This document shows positions 29,926 through 34,045 of a DNA stretch of 34,045 bases, piece by piece. Source of the DNA: an uncultured Chlorobiaceae bacterium (GTDB lineage Bacteria; Bacteroidota; Chlorobiia; Chlorobiales; Chlorobiaceae); contig CAIWUU010000175.1 of assembly GCA_903915955.1 (NCBI GenBank), forward strand, positions 1 to 34,045. The letters are read 5' to 3'. The notes beneath the pieces were generated by a model that saw only the letters and a list, made by a program, of their open reading frames with translations, was not told where the DNA came from and made no database searches. Made by a program: the position numbers and the translations under genes. Positions within the stretch are counted from its first letter, which is position 1. Every line of letters begins with the position of its first letter.

Positions 29926-30159
29926 CGACGGTTTTGGAACAATGGCTGACAACACGTTCTGCAATATCTGGAGTAACGCATTAAAAAAAGAGGTAGTAAG
30001 CTCAATAGAGGCTTTGCTCAAGGGTAAAAAAACATCCGTAGCAGATTTAATCCCATTAGTAATCATTTCAACCTGCTGCTGGTTAATTTTACCCAAGGTC
30101 TCAACCAGATTGGCGGAGAGAGCGGACAAATCATTGTTTTTTATTGTTTCGTTTGACAT
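29875..30159 (-). CDS. Small helical hypothetical protein (phasin-like or chlorosome-envelope-like by appearance only)
   Basis: 94 aa: MSNETIKNNDLSALSANLVETLGKINQQQVEMITNGIKSATDVFLPLSKASIELTTSFFNALLQILQNVLSAIVPKPSTGEKKLIAPGNPPSMK. Amphipathic/helical composition with a polar tail; 11-nt tail-to-tail overlap with the ABC gene. Confidence 0.65.
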   Translation of the reverse strand: MSNETIKNNDLSALSANLVETLGKINQQQVEMITNGIKSATDVFLPLSKASIELTTSFFNALLQILQNVLSAIVPKPSTGEKKLIAPGNPPSMK

Positions 30160-30246
30160 GGTTGTTAGGGTTTGTAGTTATCAAGATACAGCGATCAAAT
30201 TATAGACCTCACCTTGCAGAAAATATAAGTAAAAATTACTCAAACC

Positions 30247-30332
30247 CTACAACCAGCAGTTGCTGGAAGAGGAGATACTCTCTTTTTCACCGATGGAGAA
30301 TTTCCGGGAGCACCAAGTTCCTCATCTCCTGT
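30247..30332. repeat. Imperfect direct repeat, copy B
   Basis: Second copy of 29840-29925; see copy A. Confidence 0.9.
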
Positions 30333-30358
30333 AGTCTGTTTACGAGTAATCGCCGTTC
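30247..30358 (-). pseudogene. Degenerate 3' fragment of a paralogue of the 94-aa gene
   Basis: Minus-strand translation 'TAITRKQTTGDEELGAPGNSPSVKKRV' aligns with 'SAIVPKPSTGEKKLIAPGNPPSMK*'; the stop codon is lost. Confidence 0.65.
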
Positions 30359-30365
30359 CCGAAAA

Positions 30366-30470
30366 CTAAAACGCCCGAATAGCCCGAACGCGATTGTTGT
30401 TCCTCCTCTTGTCGTCGTAATGCCCGCCATCGACGAAGAGCTGTACCCAGGCAGTATCCGCATCGCCCAC
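30366..30470 (-). pseudogene. Truncated 3' end of a DUF1566/C-type-lectin-fold-like gene
   Basis: Minus-strand translation 'SVGDADTAWVQLFVDGGHYDDKRRNNNRVRAIRAF*' ends at TAG (30368-30366). The 'AWVQ.F..G......NN.RVRA.RAF*' end resembles Lcl_C/DUF1566 or FGE-type proteins. No start or N-terminal part. Confidence 0.45.
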
Positions 30471-30480
30471 CGAGAAACAC

Positions 30481-31653
30481 CTACTCGCTGACCACCCTCA
30501 CCTTCTTTGCATTGGCGATGGCTTTCTCTTTCACAACATTGACGTCGCTCCCCAACTGGTCCGAGGCAAGCGCAACGGCCATTCGGCGATAAGGACGAGT
30601 CGTTGGTTTTCCGAAGATGCGAATGTCGGTATGAGGTTCCTTGAGAGCCTCTTCTACACCAATATATTGAGGATTCTTTCCTGCTGTATCGGCTAACACC
30701 ACAGCACTGGCACCCACCTGCAACAAGGTGATTTCAGGAATAGGCAGACCAAGCACCGCCCGCGCATGAAGCTCAAACTCCGAGAGGTTTTGTGTGCCTG
30801 CAAGCGTCACCATGCCGGTGTCGTGCGGTCGAGGAGAGAGTTCCGAAAAATAGATACCATCATCAGCAAGAAAAAATTCCACACCCCAGATACCTGCGCC
30901 GGTCAGAGAACGGGTCACCTTATCGGCAATCTCCTGAGCCTCCTGCAACTGCTCATCGCCGATAAAGCAGGGTTGCCAGCTCTCCTGATAATCACCCCGC
31001 TCCTGGCGATGGCCGATGGGCGGGCAAAAGAGCGTTGTGCCGTTTTTTTGTGTCACGGTGAGCAGCGTAATCTCGGTATGAAAGTTGACAAACGACTCAA
31101 CAATCACCTCAGCAATATCGCCACGCTTGCCACTCTGCGAATAGCTCCAGGCCCTCTCAATATCCTCCTCGCTTTTCACCGTTGACTGCCCCTTGCCGGA
31201 GGAACTCATCAGCGGTTTGACTACGCAGGGAGTCCCCACCTCCGCCACCGCTGCCCGTAACTCTTCAAGCGAAGCAGCATAACGATAGTTGGCCGTGCGA
31301 AGCCCAAGCTCTTGTGAAGCGAGATCGCGAATGGCTTTGCGATTCATGGTAAAATTGGCAGCCCGCGCCGAAGGCACCACCTGTATCCCCTGCTCTTCGT
31401 AATCATAAAAGCGCTCAGTGCGAATGGCCTCAATTTCAGGCACAATCAGATCAGGCTGATGTTGAGCGACAATGGCATCGAGTGCCTTGCCATCAAGCAT
31501 GTCAATCACTTCACGCTCATCAGCCACCTGCTGCGCTGGCGCATCGTTGTAGCTGTCCACGGCTATTACGTAGTGGCCAAAACGTTTGACGGCAATGACG
31601 AACTCCTTGCCCAGCTCTCCGCTGCCGAGCAGCATGATTTTTTTTGGTCTCAC
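30481..31653 (-). CDS. purT: Formate-dependent phosphoribosylglycinamide formyltransferase (ATP-grasp)
   Basis: '[51 protein letters not shown]', '[32 protein letters not shown]', '[16 protein letters not shown]'. The track start (31746) adds an atypical N-terminus; GTG at 31653-31651 ([12 protein letters not shown]) is preferred. Confidence 0.93.
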   Translation of the reverse strand: MRPKKIMLLGSGELGKEFVIAVKRFGHYVIAVDSYNDAPAQQVADEREVIDMLDGKALDAIVAQHQPDLIVPEIEAIRTERFYDYEEQGIQVVPSARAANFTMNRKAIRDLASQELGLRTANYRYAASLEELRAAVAEVGTPCVVKPLMSSSGKGQSTVKSEEDIERAWSYSQSGKRGDIAEVIVESFVNFHTEITLLTVTQKNGTTLFCPPIGHRQERGDYQESWQPCFIGDEQLQEAQEIADKVTRSLTGAGIWGVEFFLADDGIYFSELSPRPHDTGMVTLAGTQNLSEFELHARAVLGLPIPEITLLQVGASAVVLADTAGKNPQYIGVEEALKEPHTDIRIFGKPTTRPYRRMAVALASDQLGSDVNVVKEKAIANAKKVRVVSE

Positions 31654-31754
31654 GGGTATAAATTTTCTTGCGATAAAATAAAGAATCAGAAAAATGCGTT
31701 CTACTTTTGAAAAACTTCTTCGATGGGAAAACCCGCAATCCTGCACTATCTGAC

Positions 31755-31991
31755 CTACAACCGATCCCCCTCATCCGGCTCAACCTCTTTCACCCTGGAG
31801 AGTGCCTTCAAAAACTTTTCACGGCTACCCCGTGCAGCTCTTTGGTGCAGGTACTCTTCAGCCGTCAGCGCAGAGATCTTTTCGGCCAGCGCAGTGCTGA
31901 TCAACTGATTCACCGAAATATGCTCCAGAACCGCCAGCTCTTTTGCCTTTTTATGCAATGACTCCGGTAATCTGACACTTAACGTGCTCAT
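31755..31991 (-). CDS. Ribbon-helix-helix antitoxin-like protein
   Basis: 78 aa; '[42 protein letters not shown]' RHH pattern; overlaps the upstream PIN gene by 1 nt. Confidence 0.82.
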   Translation of the reverse strand: MSTLSVRLPESLHKKAKELAVLEHISVNQLISTALAEKISALTAEEYLHQRAARGSREKFLKALSRVKEVEPDEGDRL

Positions 31992-32410
31992 TATCCCTCC
32001 CCTATAAAGTGTAAAAATTCTTTTGGTGTGGCAAGTTTGATCCCGAACGTTTCACATCCCTTAAAGTCACGCTTGTTGAAGGTGACAACCCAGTTACTCT
32101 CCGATTCTACGGCAAGCTCCAGCACCATATCATCTTTGGGATCACTGAGCAACGGCCTCCAAAGGTAAAATATATGCCGTTTATCTCCAGCCAAACAGAG
32201 GTAATCAAGTATGTCATCTATATCCGATGAATCCAGCCCCGACACCATAAGCTCTCTTTTAGCGACAGATTCATACTCCAAAACCAGCGGAACCGAAAGA
32301 GCAATGTCAAATTTTTCAGTCCCAACCAATGAGAGCAAACAAAACGAAGCCCCCTTTTTTGACCGGAGTGCACTGATAAAAACGTTGGTATCAATGACAA
32401 TTTTATCCAT
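31991..32410 (-). CDS. PIN-domain toxin (putative toxin-antitoxin system toxin)
   Basis: 139 aa; 'MDKIVIDTNVFISALRSKKGASFCLL', 'VPLVLEYESV', 'LSDPKDDMVLELAVESESNWVVTFNKRDF' with the conserved PIN acidic residues. Confidence 0.87.
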   Translation of the reverse strand: MDKIVIDTNVFISALRSKKGASFCLLSLVGTEKFDIALSVPLVLEYESVAKRELMVSGLDSSDIDDILDYLCLAGDKRHIFYLWRPLLSDPKDDMVLELAVESESNWVVTFNKRDFKGCETFGIKLATPKEFLHFIGEG

Positions 32411-32411
32411 G

Positions 32412-32433
32412 GTGGTATTATAGGTAATACCAC
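32412..32433. promoter_or_regulatory. Perfect 9-bp inverted repeat, candidate operator of the PIN/RHH operon
   Basis: GTGGTATTA (32412-32420) / tagg / TAATACCAC (32425-32433), adjacent to the PIN start codon (32410-32408). Confidence 0.6.
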
Positions 32434-32673
32434 GTTTTTCTGCAAATTTTATCTAATGTTGCGCTTTAACGATTGATGGGTACTGCCTCCTGGAGGGTGC
32501 GAGAATCAATACTCTTGAGATTCCCATTCACTTGTCTCCAGCTTAAAAACTGGACGTATAATATAAATCGTTGCTTATCTTTATCGGCTATAACCCTTTG
32601 CTGACCTGCTAAAGGGAAGGGGTTGGGCTGATTCGAAAAAACTATGTGTTTGACATCAGGAGGACCGAAGACT

Positions 32674-34045
32674 ATGCCACTTTTGCACTGGCTTACCCGC
32701 GACAAAGATATTCATGCAGCATCAGAGACGCCCTACCGGCTGCTGGAGGAGGTGCGGGAGCTCTCCTTCGGGGAGCGCGATACGGCCAATATGCTGATTC
32801 AGGGCGACAACCTTGATGCGCTGAAGGCGTTGCTGCCCTACTATGCCGGAAAGGTGAAGTGCATTTTTATTGATCCACCCTACAACACCCGTAGCGCTTT
32901 TGAGCATTACGACGATAATCTGGAGCACACCAAGTGGCTGGCGATGATCTATCCGCGTCTTGAACTCTTGCGAGAGTTGCTGTCGGAGGATGGGAGTATC
33001 TGGGTGACGATTGACGATAATGAGGCGCATTATCTGAAGGTGATCATGGATGAGATTTTTGGGAGGAAGAATTTTGTCGCGAATGTGGTTTGGGAAAAAA
33101 AATATTCGCCTCAAAATGACACAAAATGGCTATCAGACAGCCATGATCATGTTCTTGTTTATGCCAAAAATAAAGAGGTATGGAGGCCATTTCTACTGCC
33201 TCGCACTGCTGACATGGACAAACGATACAAGAATCCGGATAATGACCCAAGAGGCGTATGGAAATCTGTAGATTTCTCTGTAAAAACGTACTCAGCAACC
33301 AATGATTATGATATTACATTATCATCAGGCAGAATTGTTCACCCACCCAAAAGCAGATGCTGGAGCTCTCCTCAAAACAGATATGAAGAACTCATAAAAG
33401 ACAACAGGATATGGTTTGGGAAAAATGGGAATAATGTGCCCGCCCTAAAAACTTTTTTATCAGAAGTACAAGCTGGAAGTGTTTCAAAAACCATTTGGCT
33501 GCGAACTGAAGCTGGCGATAATCAGGAAGGGAAAAAGGAGATCAAGGCATTTGATAATGAAAATGTGTTTACTACACCGAAGCCAGAGCGTCTGTTAAAG
33601 AGGATTTTACACTTATCAACCGATCTGAACGACCTCGTTCTCGACTCCTTCCTCGGCTCCGGTACCACTGCTGCTGTTGCGCATAAAATGGGACGGCGAT
33701 ATATCGGCATCGAGATGGGCGACCACGCCATGACGCATTGCGCCCCGCGTTTGCAGAAGGTCATCGAAGGCGAGCAGGGCGGCATCTCTGAAGCTGTTGG
33801 ATGGAAAGGTGGCGGCGGCTTTCGCTTCTATCGTTTGGGGGTTCCAGTGTTTGACGAAAGTGGCCATGTCTCCCCGGAAATCCGCTTTGCCCCTCTCGCG
33901 GCCCATATCTGGTTTCTTGAAACCGGTATTCCCTACTCCGGCAGCGCCGACTCCCCTCTTTTGGGAAGCCATGAGGGCATCGGCTACTATCTGCTCTATA
34001 ACGGCATTTTGGGCGACAACCGGCCAGAGGGCGGCAATGTGCTGA
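32674..34045 (+). CDS. Site-specific DNA methyltransferase (beta-class N6-A/N4-C, type III Mod-like), partial at the window edge
   Basis: Manual translation is open to the end: MPLLHWLTRDKDIHAASETPYRLLEEVRELSFGERDTANMLIQGDNLDALKALLPYYAGKVKCIFIDPPYNTRSAFEHYDDNLEHTKWLAMIYPRLELLRELLSEDGSIWVTIDDNEAHYLKVIMDEIFG...KPERLLKRILHLSTDLNDLVLDSFLGSGTTAAVAHKMGRRYIGIE... Order DPPY then DSFLGSGTT = beta class. SD 'AGGAGG' at about 32659. In-frame alternative ATG at 32644. Absent from the ORF track. Confidence 0.94.
   Translation, partial: MPLLHWLTRDKDIHAASETPYRLLEEVRELSFGERDTANMLIQGDNLDALKALLPYYAGKVKCIFIDPPYNTRSAFEHYDDNLEHTKWLAMIYPRLELLRELLSEDGSIWVTIDDNEAHYLKVIMDEIFGRKNFVANVVWEKKYSPQNDTKWLSDSHDHVLVYAKNKEVWRPFLLPRTADMDKRYKNPDNDPRGVWKSVDFSVKTYSATNDYDITLSSGRIVHPPKSRCWSSPQNRYEELIKDNRIWFGKNGNNVPALKTFLSEVQAGSVSKTIWLRTEAGDNQEGKKEIKAFDNENVFTTPKPERLLKRILHLSTDLNDLVLDSFLGSGTTAAVAHKMGRRYIGIEMGDHAMTHCAPRLQKVIEGEQGGISEAVGWKGGGGFRFYRLGVPVFDESGHVSPEIRFAPLAAHIWFLETGIPYSGSADSPLLGSHEGIGYYLLYNGILGDNRPEGGNVL

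Noticed and set aside
30144-30491. 115-aa plus-strand ORF over the ABC-purT gap
   Set aside because: Crosses the duplicated fragment and the minus-strand gene remnant; no SD or domain. The minus-strand homology explains the sequence better.
32557-32562. TATAAT-like -10 box upstream of the methyltransferase
   Set aside because: No convincing -35 at 17 bp spacing; not enough to call a promoter.
32466-33298. Minus-strand ORFs opposite the methyltransferase (32466-32705, 32722-33114, 33044-33298)
   Set aside because: Antisense to a continuous plus-strand methyltransferase frame with catalytic motifs.

Overview
The window looks like chromosome from a green sulfur bacterium (Chlorobiaceae). The diagnostic gene is fmoA (Fenna-Matthews-Olson BChl a protein, 26480-27580), supported by a crtC-like carotenoid hydratase and a Rieske/cytochrome b pair with no adjacent cytochrome c1 or f gene. 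Most of the window is ordinary housekeeping content: ispH, murI, ychF, cmk-rpsA, era, rodA, mtaB, apt, an HU gene, ftsH, gltX, tRNA-Phe(GAA), ispE, a sigma54 activator, lnt, an ABC exporter and purT. Five intergenic hairpins have terminator-like structure. The right end (about 29.9-34 kb) is accessory in character. It holds a degenerate 86-bp duplication that looks like the 3' end of a lost paralogue of a 94-aa gene, a DUF1566/C-lectin-like gene tail, a PIN/RHH toxin-antitoxin pair with a palindromic candidate operator, and a truncated beta-class DNA methyltransferase missing from the supplied ORF track. I did not find a clearly new multi-gene system. The best leads are the composite pseudogene scar, the mosaic methyltransferase, the heptanucleotide repeat at the murI start, and the apparent non-canonical start of cmk. 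All family calls come from reading motifs by eye; no database search was run.
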